Source of the DNA: an uncultured Clostridia bacterium
GTDB lineage: Bacteria > Bacillota > Clostridia > Oscillospirales > Acutalibacteraceae
Direction of reading: 5' to 3'
Assembly: GCA_945876745.1 (NCBI GenBank)
Contig: CAMCPL010000010.1
Location: 1 to 64,000 of the forward strand
DNA length: 64,000 bases
The position numbers were made by a program, and so were the translations under genes. Each line of letters opens with the position of its first letter. Within the stretch, counting starts at the first letter, position 1. Under the pieces are notes generated by a model that saw only the letters and a program-made list of their open reading frames with translations, searched no databases and was not told the origin of the DNA. Shown here piece after piece: positions 5,777 to 14,899 of this stretch.

Positions 5777-6265
5777 TTGGCTAAGCTAAATACAGTAGAA
5801 AGAGTGGAGCAAATTGTAAAGCCCATTGCTATTGAGCTGGGATATGATTTGTGGGACGTCCGCTTTGCAAAGGAGGGCGCAGATTGGTATTTGCGTATCT
5901 TTATTGACAAGGACGGTGGCGTGGATATTAACGACTGCGTTGATTTTACGCATGCAATAACAAAGCCGCTTGACGATGAGGACCCGATAAGTCAAAGCTA
6001 TATGCTTGAGGTCAGCTCGCCGGGAGTTGAAAGAGAGCTTATTAAGGACGAACATTTTGAAAAATATATCGGTTGTCCTGTTATGATGAGAACAATCAGA
6101 GCTATTGACGGAGTAAGAGATTTTGCAGGAACGCTTACCGAGTACGAGAACAAGGAAATAACAGTTGAGCTTCAGGACGGCAGCACCGTTACGGTGAACA
6201 AAAAGGACACGTCCTACGTTAAGCTTGACGATTTTGATATAAACGATTTTAACAAAGAAATTTAA
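5777..6265 (+). CDS. rimP: Ribosome maturation factor RimP
   Basis: This 162-residue protein is required for maturation of the 30S ribosomal subunit. The N-terminal domain contains YDLWDVRF and LRIFIDKDGGV, and the end of that domain has the family signature LEVSSPGVERELI. A C-terminal SH3-like barrel follows (GTLTEYENKEITV). I chose the TTG at 5777 (MAKLNTVERVEQ) because it follows AGGTGG and matches the normal N-terminus. The track start at 5732 lies inside the leader hairpin. It is the first gene of the translation operon; nusA begins 21 bases downstream. Confidence 0.93.
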   Translation: MAKLNTVERVEQIVKPIAIELGYDLWDVRFAKEGADWYLRIFIDKDGGVDINDCVDFTHAITKPLDDEDPISQSYMLEVSSPGVERELIKDEHFEKYIGCPVMMRTIRAIDGVRDFAGTLTEYENKEITVELQDGSTVTVNKKDTSYVKLDDFDINDFNKEI

Positions 6266-6286
6266 TTTGAGAGGATGATAGGAAAA

Positions 6287-7342
6287 ATGAATAAGGAATT
6301 TTTTGAAGCAGTAAAAATGCTTACAGCAGAAAAGGGCATTCCCGAAGAGTATTTGTACGACAAAATTGCAACCGCTATTATCGTTGCCGCAAAGCACGAT
6401 TATAACGGCAAGGATATCGTTCATTGTGACATTGACCCTGAAAAAATGAATATTAAGGTATATGTTACCAAAAATGTAGTTGAGGAGATTGAAGATCCCG
6501 ATACCGACCTTACTTTAGAGCAGGCACAGCTTATCCGCAAGAGTGCAAAGGTCGGTAAGACAATCAATATTCCGCTTAAAACAAAGGACTTCGGCAGAAT
6601 CGTTGCTCAAACTGCAAAGCACGTTATTCGTCAGGGTATTCGTGAAGCAGAAAGAGGAAAGATGCTTGAAGAGTTCCAGAGTAAAAATCAGGAGCTTATT
6701 ACTGCAAAGGTTAATAAGGTTGACCCCGTAACAGGAAACGTAATCCTTGAAATCGGAAAGAGCGAGGCAGTTTTGCCAAAGGCAGAGCAGGTTCCGGGCG
6801 AAGTATTTGTTGAGGGTCAAATGACAAAAATCTTTGTTGTTGACGTAAAAGACGCAGGCAAGGGTCCAAAGGTTATGATCAGCCGTACACACCCCGGTCT
6901 TGTAAGAAGACTGTTTGAAACAGAGGTGCCTGAAATATTCGACGGCACTATCGAGATTATGAGCGTTTCCCGTGAGGCAGGCTCGCGTACAAAGATTGCG
7001 GTTATGTCGAAGGACGAAAACGTTGATCCGGTAGGCTCGTGCATAGGTCCGAGAGGACAGAGAGTATCGAATATTGTTGAGGCTCTCGGCGGTGAGAAAA
7101 TCGATATTGTTAAGTACAGCACAAATCCTGAGGAATTTGTTTCCGCCGCGCTTGCACCGAGTGATGTAATTTCGGTTGAAATTCTTGACGAGGGTGCAAA
7201 GTCATGCAGAGCTACAGTTCCGGATGACCAGCTTTCGCTTGCAATCGGCAACAAGGGACAGAATGTTCGTCTTGCCGCAAAGCTGACATCTTGGAAAATC
7301 GACATCAGACCGGAATCGGGCTTCTACGGTGTTGACGAGTAA
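6287..7342 (+). CDS. nusA: Transcription termination/antitermination factor NusA
   Basis: The 352-residue protein has the standard Gram-positive architecture: an N-terminal RNA polymerase-binding domain to about residue 125, an S1 domain (ITAKVNKVDPVTGNVIL) and two KH domains marked by CIGPRGQRV and LAIGNKGQNVRLAAK. It lacks the acidic C-terminal repeats of enterobacterial NusA, as usual in Firmicutes. It modulates pausing and termination. The ATG at 6287 is preferred over 6275, which stands only two bases after the GAGAGG site. It lies between rimP and rnpM as in most Firmicutes and may regulate its own operon through the leader hairpin. Confidence 0.95.
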   Translation: MNKEFFEAVKMLTAEKGIPEEYLYDKIATAIIVAAKHDYNGKDIVHCDIDPEKMNIKVYVTKNVVEEIEDPDTDLTLEQAQLIRKSAKVGKTINIPLKTKDFGRIVAQTAKHVIRQGIREAERGKMLEEFQSKNQELITAKVNKVDPVTGNVILEIGKSEAVLPKAEQVPGEVFVEGQMTKIFVVDVKDAGKGPKVMISRTHPGLVRRLFETEVPEIFDGTIEIMSVSREAGSRTKIAVMSKDENVDPVGSCIGPRGQRVSNIVEALGGEKIDIVKYSTNPEEFVSAALAPSDVISVEILDEGAKSCRATVPDDQLSLAIGNKGQNVRLAAKLTSWKIDIRPESGFYGVDE

Positions 7343-7363
7343 AATATACGGCAGGTGATATAT

Positions 7364-7630
7364 ATGAAAACAAAAAAGGTGCCTATGAGAATGTGTACAG
7401 GCTGCGGAGAAATGTTCGATAAGCGTACACTTGTCAGAGTAGTAAAAAGTCCCGACGGCGACGTCAGTCTTGACTTAACCGGAAAAAAATCGGGCAGAGG
7501 CGCTTATGTTTGTAAAAATTCCGATTGCCTGAAAAAAGCAAGAAAAAAACGTGCCTTCGAGCGTGCCTTCGGTATGCAAATTGAGGACAGCGTTTACGAT
7601 AAAATGGAAGAAGAAATAGCAAATGCCTAA
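7364..7630 (+). CDS. rnpM: RNase P modulator RnpM (YlxR family, DUF448)
   Basis: This 88-residue basic protein has the family signature MRMCTGCGEMFDKRTLVRVV and SGRGAYVC. In Bacillus the YlxR protein binds RNase P RNA and modulates its activity. The start is the ATG at 7364 with AGGTG upstream. Its last codons overlap the start of the next gene by 8 bases, so the two are probably translationally coupled. Confidence 0.9.
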   Translation: MKTKKVPMRMCTGCGEMFDKRTLVRVVKSPDGDVSLDLTGKKSGRGAYVCKNSDCLKKARKKRAFERAFGMQIEDSVYDKMEEEIANA

Positions 7631-7958
7631 AAAATATATTTCTATGCTGGGTATGGCAAGAAGGGCAGGCAGACTTTCAATGGGACACGACACAGCGCTC
7701 GGCTCATTGAGAGAGCATAAGGCACAGCTTATCATATTTGCCCGTGACATATCCCCAAGGCTGATAGAAGAATTTACCGTTGCGAGAGATAAATATTACA
7801 ATGAACTTGAGATGCTTCAGATCGACGAAAGCATAGACGAGCTTCACAGAGCCCTCGGCTATAAGGCAGGGGTTATCTCCGTTAACGACAGTAATTTTTC
7901 TGTCAGACTTATTGAACTGATTAAACAGGAGGAAAACGAGTATGGTAGTAAAGATTAA
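7623..7958 (+). CDS. ylxQ: L7Ae-family RNA-binding protein YlxQ
   Basis: This 111-residue protein has the L7Ae/L30e-type core (MLGMARRAGRLSMGHD near the start, AQLIIFARDIS in the middle). YlxQ proteins sit between ylxR and infB in Firmicutes and are thought to bind kink-turn RNA. The C-terminus is extended by a charged tail and overlaps the infB start by 17 bases. Confidence 0.85.
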   Translation: MPKKYISMLGMARRAGRLSMGHDTALGSLREHKAQLIIFARDISPRLIEEFTVARDKYYNELEMLQIDESIDELHRALGYKAGVISVNDSNFSVRLIELIKQEENEYGSKD

Positions 7959-10338
7959 GATTTCCGACATCGCAAAGGATTTCGGAAAGCAGAGTAAAGA
8001 AATCATCGAAATATTGGACACATACTGCGACGGTCCTGCAAGAAAAGCCGCTACAGCACTTACGGAGCAGGAGCTTAACGTTTTGTTCGACAAGCTCACA
8101 CAGGCTCACAGCGTAAAGGATTTCAATTCATATTTTGCTCAAAAGAAGGTGCAGCAGACCGAGAAAAAGCCTGCAAAGACCGCAGAGCAAAAGCCAAAGA
8201 AAACGGCAAAAGGCGATGCAAAGGCAGACGACGCAAAGAGCAAGAAGCATCAAAGTCAGGCGGCAATTTTGCAAATGGCAGAGCAGGCTGCAAAGAGAGC
8301 CGAGGAAAAGGCAAAGAAGCGTGCCGAGCAGGCTCCGCAGGCAAGAACAAAGGGCGAAAAGCGTCACGTTGATACAAGAGTAAATATCGTTGATTTGGAG
8401 AAATATAACCAAAAGTACGAGGATATTTCTCCTGCAAACAGCGTAGGCGATTACCAGAAAAAGCAAAAGCTCAATCAAAAGTCAAAGCAGTACAGAAAGA
8501 AGAAGCCACAGGGTATGCACTCTCGCTCAAAGAAAGAGACAGAGCAGCAGCGTCTTGCTCGTATTGCAGAACAAAGAAAGAATCAAAAAATTAAAATCAC
8601 AGTCGGCGACGAAATTACAGTCGGCGAGCTTGCATCTCTTTTGCGTTTGGCGGCAAACGAGGTTATTAAGGAGCTTATGAAGCTCGGTATGATGGTAACG
8701 GTTAACGAGGTTATCGACTTTGATACCGCCGAAATCGTTGCAACAGAGCTTGGCGCAAAGGTTGAAAAAGAGGTTGTTGTTACAATCGAGGAGCAGATTA
8801 TCGAGGCAGAGGACGAGAACGATGAAAACGCAGTAACACGTCCGCCTGTTGTCTGCGTAATGGGTCACGTTGACCACGGTAAGACCTCAATCCTTGACGC
8901 AATACGTAACACCTCTGTTACATCGACAGAGGCAGGCGGTATTACTCAGGCTATCGGCGCATATCAGGTTGTAACTCCCGACAAGCAGACTATAACATTC
9001 CTTGATACACCGGGTCACGCCGCATTTACCGCAATGCGTGCAAGAGGTGCAATGAGCACGGATATCGCAGTTTTGGTTGTTGCCGCTGACGACGGTATTA
9101 TGCCGCAGACTATCGAGGCTATCAATCACGCAAAGGCTGCGGGCGTTGAAATTATTGTTGCAATAAACAAAATGGATAAAGAGGGTGCAAACCCCGACAG
9201 AATTATGCAGCAGCTCACCGAGCACGAGCTTGTTCCCGAAGAATGGGGCGGTGATGTTATATGCGTGCCTGTTTCCGCAAAGACTAAAATGGGTATCGAC
9301 AAGCTGCTTGAAACAATAAATCTTGTTGCCGAAATGTGCGAGCTTAAGGCTAATCCCGACAGATCGGCAAAGGGTGTTGTTATTGAGGCAAAGCTTGACA
9401 AGGGCAGAGGTCCTATTGCAACTCTTCTTGTTCAAAACGGAACTCTTAATGCAGGCGACGTTATCGTTGCAGGCACTGCGGTCGGTAAGGTTAGAGCAAT
9501 GACCGACTGTCAGGGCAGAAAGATAAACAATGCAGGTCCGTCTGTTCCTGTCGAAATTATGGGTCTTGACCAAGTGCCGATGAGCGGTGATTTGTTCAAC
9601 GCCGTATCGGACGAAAAACTTGCACGTCAGCTCGTTGAACAGCGTAAGGCAGAGGCAAAAGAGGAGGAATTTAAGGCTTACCAAAAGGTTACTCTTGACA
9701 CTCTGTTTGATACTCTTCAGGACGGCGAAATGAAGGAGCTTAACATTATCGTAAAGGCGGATGTTCAAGGCTCGGTTGAAGCAGTTAAGCAGTCGCTTAT
9801 CAAGATTGAAAACGACGAGGTTAGAGTTAAGATTATTCACGGCGGCGTAGGTACCGTAAACGAGAGCGACGTTATGCTCGCAAACGCTTCTAATGCGATT
9901 ATCGTAGCCTTTGCGGTAGGCGTTGACCCTGTCGCACAGGAAAGCGCAAATCGTGACGGTATCGAAATTAAGACTTATCGTATTATTTATGACGCTATTG
10001 AGGATATCGAAAACGCAATGCGCGGAATGAGAGCGCCGAAGTACCGTGATGTTGAAACAGGAAGCGCCGAGGTCAGAGAGGTTTACAAAATTTCTTCTGC
10101 CGGAACTATCGCAGGCTGTGTTGTTACATCCGGTAACATCAAGAGAAACGGTAGAGTTCGCGTTATCAGAAACGGCAAGCAGATTGCCGATGTCGAGCTT
10201 GCAAACCTCAAGAGATTTAAGGACGAGGTTAAGGAGGTATCGTCGGGTTATGAGTGCGGTATCAGCCTTAACGGCTTTGACGATATCCAGACAGGCGATA
10301 TTTTCGAGGCTTATATCGTTGAGGAATACAGAGACTAA
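7942..10338 (+). CDS. infB: Translation initiation factor IF-2
   Basis: The 798-residue GTPase recruits initiator tRNA to the 30S subunit. Residues 1-55 form an N-terminal helical domain and 70-200 are a lysine/glutamine-rich low-complexity linker. The G domain holds GHVDHGKTS (P-loop), DTPGHAAF, NKMD and SAK. Domains II-IV follow, with the C-terminal fMet-tRNA binding part containing VEVANLKRF-like sequence (ADVELANLKRFKDEVKEV). Length is normal. The ATG at 7942 lies inside ylxQ with AGGAGG upstream. The antisense ORFs in this region are shadows. Confidence 0.97.
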   Translation: MVVKIKISDIAKDFGKQSKEIIEILDTYCDGPARKAATALTEQELNVLFDKLTQAHSVKDFNSYFAQKKVQQTEKKPAKTAEQKPKKTAKGDAKADDAKSKKHQSQAAILQMAEQAAKRAEEKAKKRAEQAPQARTKGEKRHVDTRVNIVDLEKYNQKYEDISPANSVGDYQKKQKLNQKSKQYRKKKPQGMHSRSKKETEQQRLARIAEQRKNQKIKITVGDEITVGELASLLRLAANEVIKELMKLGMMVTVNEVIDFDTAEIVATELGAKVEKEVVVTIEEQIIEAEDENDENAVTRPPVVCVMGHVDHGKTSILDAIRNTSVTSTEAGGITQAIGAYQVVTPDKQTITFLDTPGHAAFTAMRARGAMSTDIAVLVVAADDGIMPQTIEAINHAKAAGVEIIVAINKMDKEGANPDRIMQQLTEHELVPEEWGGDVICVPVSAKTKMGIDKLLETINLVAEMCELKANPDRSAKGVVIEAKLDKGRGPIATLLVQNGTLNAGDVIVAGTAVGKVRAMTDCQGRKINNAGPSVPVEIMGLDQVPMSGDLFNAVSDEKLARQLVEQRKAEAKEEEFKAYQKVTLDTLFDTLQDGEMKELNIIVKADVQGSVEAVKQSLIKIENDEVRVKIIHGGVGTVNESDVMLANASNAIIVAFAVGVDPVAQESANRDGIEIKTYRIIYDAIEDIENAMRGMRAPKYRDVETGSAEVREVYKISSAGTIAGCVVTSGNIKRNGRVRVIRNGKQIADVELANLKRFKDEVKEVSSGYECGISLNGFDDIQTGDIFEAYIVEEYRD

Positions 10339-10361
10339 TCCAAAATATCGGAGAATAAAAT

Positions 10362-10718
10362 ATGGCAGGCTATAAAATTGACAGAATCAGCGAGGATATA
10401 AAAAGAGAGCTTATTTCTATTATGAGGGACGTTAAGGACCCAAGAGTAAGCGGAAAACTTTTAAGCGTAGTTAAAGTAGATGTCAGCAATGATTTGAGCT
10501 ATGCTAAGGTTTATGTAAGCTCCTTGCAGGGAGTTGAAAGTGCGCTCGAGGCGGTTAAGGGCTTGAAGTCGGCAGCCGGATTTATCAGGGGCAGACTTGG
10601 CTCAGCCTTGCATTTGAGAAAAACTCCGGAGCTGAAATTTGTCGCTGATGATTCTATCGAAAAGGGTATGGAGCTTTTTGATAAGCTAAAGGGTATAGAA
10701 ACAGGAAATGAAGATTAA
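10362..10718 (+). CDS. rbfA: Ribosome-binding factor A
   Basis: This 118-residue protein is a KH-like 16S rRNA processing factor needed for 30S maturation. Typical features are the start GYKIDRISEDIKREL, the stretch KDPRVSGKLLSVVKVDVS, and YAKVYVS. It lies 23 bases after infB, and its end overlaps the nrnA start by 11 bases, consistent with coupled translation. Confidence 0.95.
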   Translation: MAGYKIDRISEDIKRELISIMRDVKDPRVSGKLLSVVKVDVSNDLSYAKVYVSSLQGVESALEAVKGLKSAAGFIRGRLGSALHLRKTPELKFVADDSIEKGMELFDKLKGIETGNED

Positions 10719-11655
10719 TATACAAGAATGTGCAAATTTGCTCAAATCGTGGGATAATATCTTAATTCTTTGTCACGCTCATCCGGACGGAGATACTCTC
10801 GGAAGCGGCTTTGCTCTGCTTCGTGCACTGCTCAAAATGGGCAAGACGGCAAGGGTAATATGTGACGACGAAATACCGCACAAGTATTCGTATTTGTTTG
10901 ATGATATCGAAATGCAGGAATTCAGCGAGGATTATGTTATTGCGGTTGATGTTGCAACGGTAAATCTTCTCGGCTCGTTGCAGGAAAGGTACGGCGACAG
11001 GGTTAATCTTTGTATTGACCACCACGCAACTAATACAAATTATGCCGAAAATCTTTTGCTAAATGAAGACGCGGCGGCAAATTGCGAAATCGTATACGAG
11101 GTTATCAATGCCCTCGGAGTTGAAATTGACAGCAAAACGGCGGCGTGTCTTTATACGGGACTTACGACCGATACAGGCTGCTTTAGGTATTCGTCCACTA
11201 CATCGAATACCTACCGCTGTGCCGCCGAGCTGATTGATTTAGGCGCTGACAACGGTCGTATTAATCGTCTTATGTTTGAAACGAAGACGAAGAAGTTTGC
11301 GGCTCTTGAAAGGCTTGCAACTCAAAGTATGCAGTTTTTCCTAAACGAGCGTGTGTGCGTTATTACAATCACAAACGAGATGTACGAGCAAACAGGAACC
11401 GACGAGCAGGATACAGAGGCTTTGCCGCCTCTTACACGTCAAATTGAGGGCGTAGAAATCGGTCTTACAATTCGTGAGAAAAAGGACAAAACCTGCAAGT
11501 GCTCAATCAGAACGTTTGAAAGTGTAAACGCCGCAGATTTAGCGAGTGCCTTCGGTGGCGGCGGACATAAGCAGGCGGCGGCTTGCCGATTTGACTGCGA
11601 TGTTGAAACGGCAAAGAAAATGCTTGTGGAAAAATCCAAGGAATTATTGAAATAA
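10708..11655 (+). CDS. nrnA: Oligoribonuclease/pAp phosphatase NrnA (DHH/DHHA1)
   Basis: This 315-residue protein is a DHH-family phosphoesterase. The metal-binding motifs HAHPDGDTLGS and IDHHATN are near residues 23 and 107, and the substrate-binding DHHA1 motif GGGGHKQAAAC is near 283. Family members degrade short RNA oligonucleotides and dephosphorylate 3'-phosphoadenosine 5'-phosphate. The position between rbfA and truB is standard in Firmicutes. Its stop codon overlaps the truB start by one base. Confidence 0.93.
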   Translation: MKINIQECANLLKSWDNILILCHAHPDGDTLGSGFALLRALLKMGKTARVICDDEIPHKYSYLFDDIEMQEFSEDYVIAVDVATVNLLGSLQERYGDRVNLCIDHHATNTNYAENLLLNEDAAANCEIVYEVINALGVEIDSKTAACLYTGLTTDTGCFRYSSTTSNTYRCAAELIDLGADNGRINRLMFETKTKKFAALERLATQSMQFFLNERVCVITITNEMYEQTGTDEQDTEALPPLTRQIEGVEIGLTIREKKDKTCKCSIRTFESVNAADLASAFGGGGHKQAAACRFDCDVETAKKMLVEKSKELLK

Positions 11656-12554
11656 TGACCGGAATTATTTGTGTTAATAAAGACAGGGATATTACCTCGT
11701 TCGGCGTTGTAGCAAAGGTCAGGGGAATATGCAAAGAAAAAAAGGTCGGTCACACAGGAACGCTTGACCCTATGGCGACGGGTGTTTTGCCGATAATGCT
11801 CGGCGGTGCGACAAGATTTTTGAACTATCTTCCCGACAGCGACAAGGGCTACCGCGCTTCGTTTGTGCTCGGTAAAACAACCGACACTCTCGATATAACG
11901 GGCGAGATAACAGGTGAATTTGATGTTAGCGTCGGCGCTTGCGAGGTCAAAAAGGCGCTTGAAAATTTCAAGGGCAAAATAAGTCAGATTCCGCCGATGT
12001 TCAGCGCAAAGAGCGTTGACGGCGTGCGGCTTTACGAGCTTGCGAGAAAGGGCGAAACGGTCGAAAGACAGGCGTGCGAGGTTGAAATTAAGTCGCTTGA
12101 GCTTGTTGATTTTGATGAAAATTCAAACTTGTATACGATTGATGTTCTGTGCAGTAAGGGAACATATATTCGCTCGCTTATTGACGATATAGGCAGGCTT
12201 TTGGGCTGCGGCGCAGTTATGACTTCACTTGTCAGAACGAGGGCTATGGGCTTTTCGCTTGATGACTGCGTAAGTCTTGAACAGCTGCAAGGCATAAAGG
12301 ACGGCGGCGAGGGCTTTGACGGTGTTTTGCACAGCGTTGACAGTCTTTTTGCAGATTATAAAAAGGTTTTTGTAACTCCGGCGCAGGCAACGAGGTTTTT
12401 CAACGGCGGTGCACTTGATATTGCAAGGGTGAAATGCTGTTTGGAGCCTGACGAAATATGCACGGTTTACGGCGGCGACCGAGGCTTTTTGGGCTTGGGT
12501 CAGCGAAAAAAAGATGAATTGAGAGTGCTTCGCATTTTGGCACTCAATAAATAA
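11655..12554 (+). CDS. truB: tRNA pseudouridine-55 synthase
   Basis: This 299-residue enzyme isomerises U55 in the T-loop of tRNAs. The motif GHTGTLDPMATGVLPIMLG contains the catalytic aspartate near residue 39. RLYELARKGETVERQ and SKGTYIRSLIDDIG are conserved blocks further on, followed by a C-terminal PUA-like part. The start overlaps the nrnA stop (TAATG). Confidence 0.96.
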   Translation: MTGIICVNKDRDITSFGVVAKVRGICKEKKVGHTGTLDPMATGVLPIMLGGATRFLNYLPDSDKGYRASFVLGKTTDTLDITGEITGEFDVSVGACEVKKALENFKGKISQIPPMFSAKSVDGVRLYELARKGETVERQACEVEIKSLELVDFDENSNLYTIDVLCSKGTYIRSLIDDIGRLLGCGAVMTSLVRTRAMGFSLDDCVSLEQLQGIKDGGEGFDGVLHSVDSLFADYKKVFVTPAQATRFFNGGALDIARVKCCLEPDEICTVYGGDRGFLGLGQRKKDELRVLRILALNK

Positions 12555-12575
12555 ACGGACAGTTAGTGAATTATT

Positions 12576-13379
12576 ATGTATAAAGACAGAATTGCGGTTG
12601 CCTTGGGCGATTTTGACGGAATGCACAGGGCGCACCAAACTGTTGTAACAGGCGCAAGCAACGTTATTGTTTACTGCGTGAACAACAGGTTTTCACTTTT
12701 ACAAAAAAGTATTTTTCAGCAGCGTTATCCTAACGCCGTTTTTGCGGATTTTGATGAAATAAAGCATATGCAGGGCGAGGATTTTATCGAAAAAATCCTG
12801 ATAGAGAAATTCAATGCAGGCGTTGTGCTTTGCGGCTTCAATTTTCGTTTCGGCAAAATGGCGTCGTGGAGTGCGGCTGACTTGAGAGAGTATCTCGAAA
12901 AAAAGGATATTTGGGTAAGAATACTGGAGCATCTTGATTTTGAGGGCGAGCCGATTTCTTCAACAAGAATAAGAAAGGCGCTTCAAGACGGAGATGTTGA
13001 AAACGCAAATAATATGCTCGGATATAACTTCACCTTTGAGAGCGAGGTTATAAAGGGCGACAAAAGAGGCAGAACAATAGGCTTTCCGACTATAAATCAG
13101 CATTTGCCCGACGGACTTATTGTGCCTAAATACGGCGTTTACGAAAGCAGAACCTTCGTTGACGGCAGGGAATACAAGTCGTTTACAAATATCGGTATTC
13201 GCCCGAGCTGGCAGGTAGAAAAGCCACTTTGCGAAACGCATATTTTCGACTTTGACGGAGATTTGTATTCCCGAAATATCAGAATAGAGCTTGTAAAATA
13301 CAAAAGAGAAGAAAAGCTATTCAACAGTGTAGAGGAATTGAGGACTCAGCTTAATTATGATAAAAGCAGTATTGTTTGA
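12576..13379 (+). CDS. ribF: Bifunctional riboflavin kinase/FAD synthetase
   Basis: The protein makes FMN and FAD from riboflavin. The N-terminal nucleotidyltransferase starts with GDFDGMHRAH and includes NFRFGKMA and the SSTRIRKAL block. The C-terminal flavokinase domain starts near residue 145 with KGDKRGRTIGFPTIN and PKYGVY. At 267 residues it is about 40 shorter than usual, the loss being in the N-terminal domain. The nucleotide-binding HxGH motif reads HRAH, with alanine for glycine. Both domains are still recognisable. The reading frame overlaps the next gene by 23 bases. Confidence 0.9.
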   Translation: MYKDRIAVALGDFDGMHRAHQTVVTGASNVIVYCVNNRFSLLQKSIFQQRYPNAVFADFDEIKHMQGEDFIEKILIEKFNAGVVLCGFNFRFGKMASWSAADLREYLEKKDIWVRILEHLDFEGEPISSTRIRKALQDGDVENANNMLGYNFTFESEVIKGDKRGRTIGFPTINQHLPDGLIVPKYGVYESRTFVDGREYKSFTNIGIRPSWQVEKPLCETHIFDFDGDLYSRNIRIELVKYKREEKLFNSVEELRTQLNYDKSSIV

Positions 13380-14019
13380 TTTTGACGAAACCTTGCAGGA
13401 CAGAACGCTCGCCTTTGAGGGATATATGGACGCAATGCTGAAAAGGTATTTCCCTGATATAGACGAAAAAACTGCCGAGCAATACAAGGACGATATGGTA
13501 AAAACAGGCAACGGCGGTTATGTTGTAAGAGTTGATTGGTATCAGGCGTTGCTTGAAAAATGGGGCTGTGCCGATAGACTTTCGGCAAAGGAGCTTGCAG
13601 AGCATTACGACACAACCTTCGGCGACCATAACGTGATTTTTGAGCATACCGTTCCGCTATTGAAGGAGCTTAAAAAAAGAGGGCTTCTTGTCGGCGTAAT
13701 CACCAACGGACCGTCATATCTCCAAAATCATAAAATGGACGAAAGCGGCTTAAGAGAGTATTGCGATATCGTTGTAGTAAGCGGTGACCTCGGTGTACAT
13801 AAGCCGGACAAAAGGATATTTGAGCTTACGGCAGAGCGATTAGGTCTTAAATGTGAGGAATGTGTTTACGTCGGCGACCACCCGATAAATGATATACAGG
13901 GTGCGCTTTCGTCGGGTATGAGTGCAATTCGTATGAATTGGGGCTGGTTTAAGGATAAGGATTTAAGAAGCGACGTTCCTGTTATCGACGACATTATAGA
14001 TGTATTAAAATATATATAA
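13357..14019 (+). CDS. HAD-superfamily phosphatase (HAD-IA)
   Basis: This 220-residue protein has the HAD motif I DFDETLQD at residues 8-15, motif II ITNGP near 118, a lysine in HKPDKRIFE and motif IV GDHPINDIQGA, the layout of HAD-IA phosphatases with a helical cap between residues 20 and 90. Position after ribF makes an FMN or nucleotide phosphatase role conceivable, but the substrate cannot be told from sequence. It overlaps ribF. Confidence 0.85.
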   Translation: MIKAVLFDFDETLQDRTLAFEGYMDAMLKRYFPDIDEKTAEQYKDDMVKTGNGGYVVRVDWYQALLEKWGCADRLSAKELAEHYDTTFGDHNVIFEHTVPLLKELKKRGLLVGVITNGPSYLQNHKMDESGLREYCDIVVVSGDLGVHKPDKRIFELTAERLGLKCEECVYVGDHPINDIQGALSSGMSAIRMNWGWFKDKDLRSDVPVIDDIIDVLKYI

Positions 14020-14032
14020 TATAGGAGGACTT

Positions 14033-14899
14033 ATGGACAGATTTGCGAAAATACATCCTGCATTTCATTTTGTGTTTTTTATCAGCGTGTTTGTATTGAG
14101 CGTTACTGTCGTTAATCCCGTTTTCTGCGCTGTGTCGCTTGTCGGCGCAGTTTTATACATCGGTATATCGAGAGGTAGGGAGGTACTCTCCTGCCTGAAA
14201 TTTGTGCTGGCAATTATTGTAGTTGTCGGCATTTTTAATATGCTTTTTTCGGGCTACGGCGTAACCGAATTATTCAAAATCGCTCACAAGAGATTTACGC
14301 TTGAGGCTCTTGCTTATGGCATTAATCAGGGCGTTATGCTCGGCGCTACGGTGCTTTGGTTCGACGCTTTTTCTCATACCGTTGATAGCGAAAGGGTTGT
14401 ATATTTGCTGTCCTTTGCACCTAAAACGGCGTTGATTTTTTCAATGGTTTTGGGATTTATCCCGCGCTTTAAGACAAAGGCGCGCGATATTCGCGAGGCT
14501 CGTCTCGGTCTTAACGGCGGTGCGGCTGAAATGAATATTGTTCAAAAACTGAAAAGCGGTATTCACGATTTCGGCGCACTCGTTACATACAGTATGGAAA
14601 GCAGTATCGTTACATCAAATTCGATGCGCTCAAGGGGATATAATCCGTCGGCTGTAAGGGCGAGTAGGTATAAGCTCAAGAGTCGTGATATTGTGCTGAT
14701 TGCAGTTTGTTTTTTGATTTCGGCGTATGTTCTGTATTCAAAAGCAAGCCGAAAAAACCTGTTTATTTTTGAGCCTGAAATCGGTTTTTTGAGCCTTGAT
14801 TATTTTGCGATAGCTTTCTTTGCATTGCTTTGCGCATTACCGTCGGTAATAGATTTAACGGAGGTGGTAAAATGGAAAATATCCGCTTTGAAAATGTGA
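14033..14899 (+). CDS. ecfT: ECF transporter transmembrane component EcfT
   Basis: This 288-residue membrane protein is the energy-coupling scaffold of an ECF-type vitamin transporter. It has hydrophobic segments at about residues 12-60, 100-120, 135-150, 225-245 and 255-275. The cytoplasmic coupling helices carry the family motifs ARDIREARLG and SMRSRGYNP. The ATG at 14033 follows AGGAGG. The gene overlaps the ATPase start by 28 bases, so the module is translated as a unit. Confidence 0.85.
   Translation: MDRFAKIHPAFHFVFFISVFVLSVTVVNPVFCAVSLVGAVLYIGISRGREVLSCLKFVLAIIVVVGIFNMLFSGYGVTELFKIAHKRFTLEALAYGINQGVMLGATVLWFDAFSHTVDSERVVYLLSFAPKTALIFSMVLGFIPRFKTKARDIREARLGLNGGAAEMNIVQKLKSGIHDFGALVTYSMESSIVTSNSMRSRGYNPSAVRASRYKLKSRDIVLIAVCFLISAYVLYSKASRKNLFIFEPEIGFLSLDYFAIAFFALLCALPSVIDLTEVVKWKISALKM

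Noticed and set aside
5341-5910. Minus-strand ORF of 189 codons across the rimP start
   Set aside because: It runs through the promoter and the rimP gene on the other strand and is chimeric; the long stretch is a by-product of the duplicated region.
8887-9840. Minus-strand ORF of 317 codons within infB
   Set aside because: It lies entirely opposite the conserved IF-2 GTPase and has a cysteine/asparagine-rich translation typical of an antisense shadow.
14000-14040. Vitamin riboswitch upstream of the ECF genes
   Set aside because: ecfT begins 13 bases after the HAD gene; there is no room for a riboswitch there.
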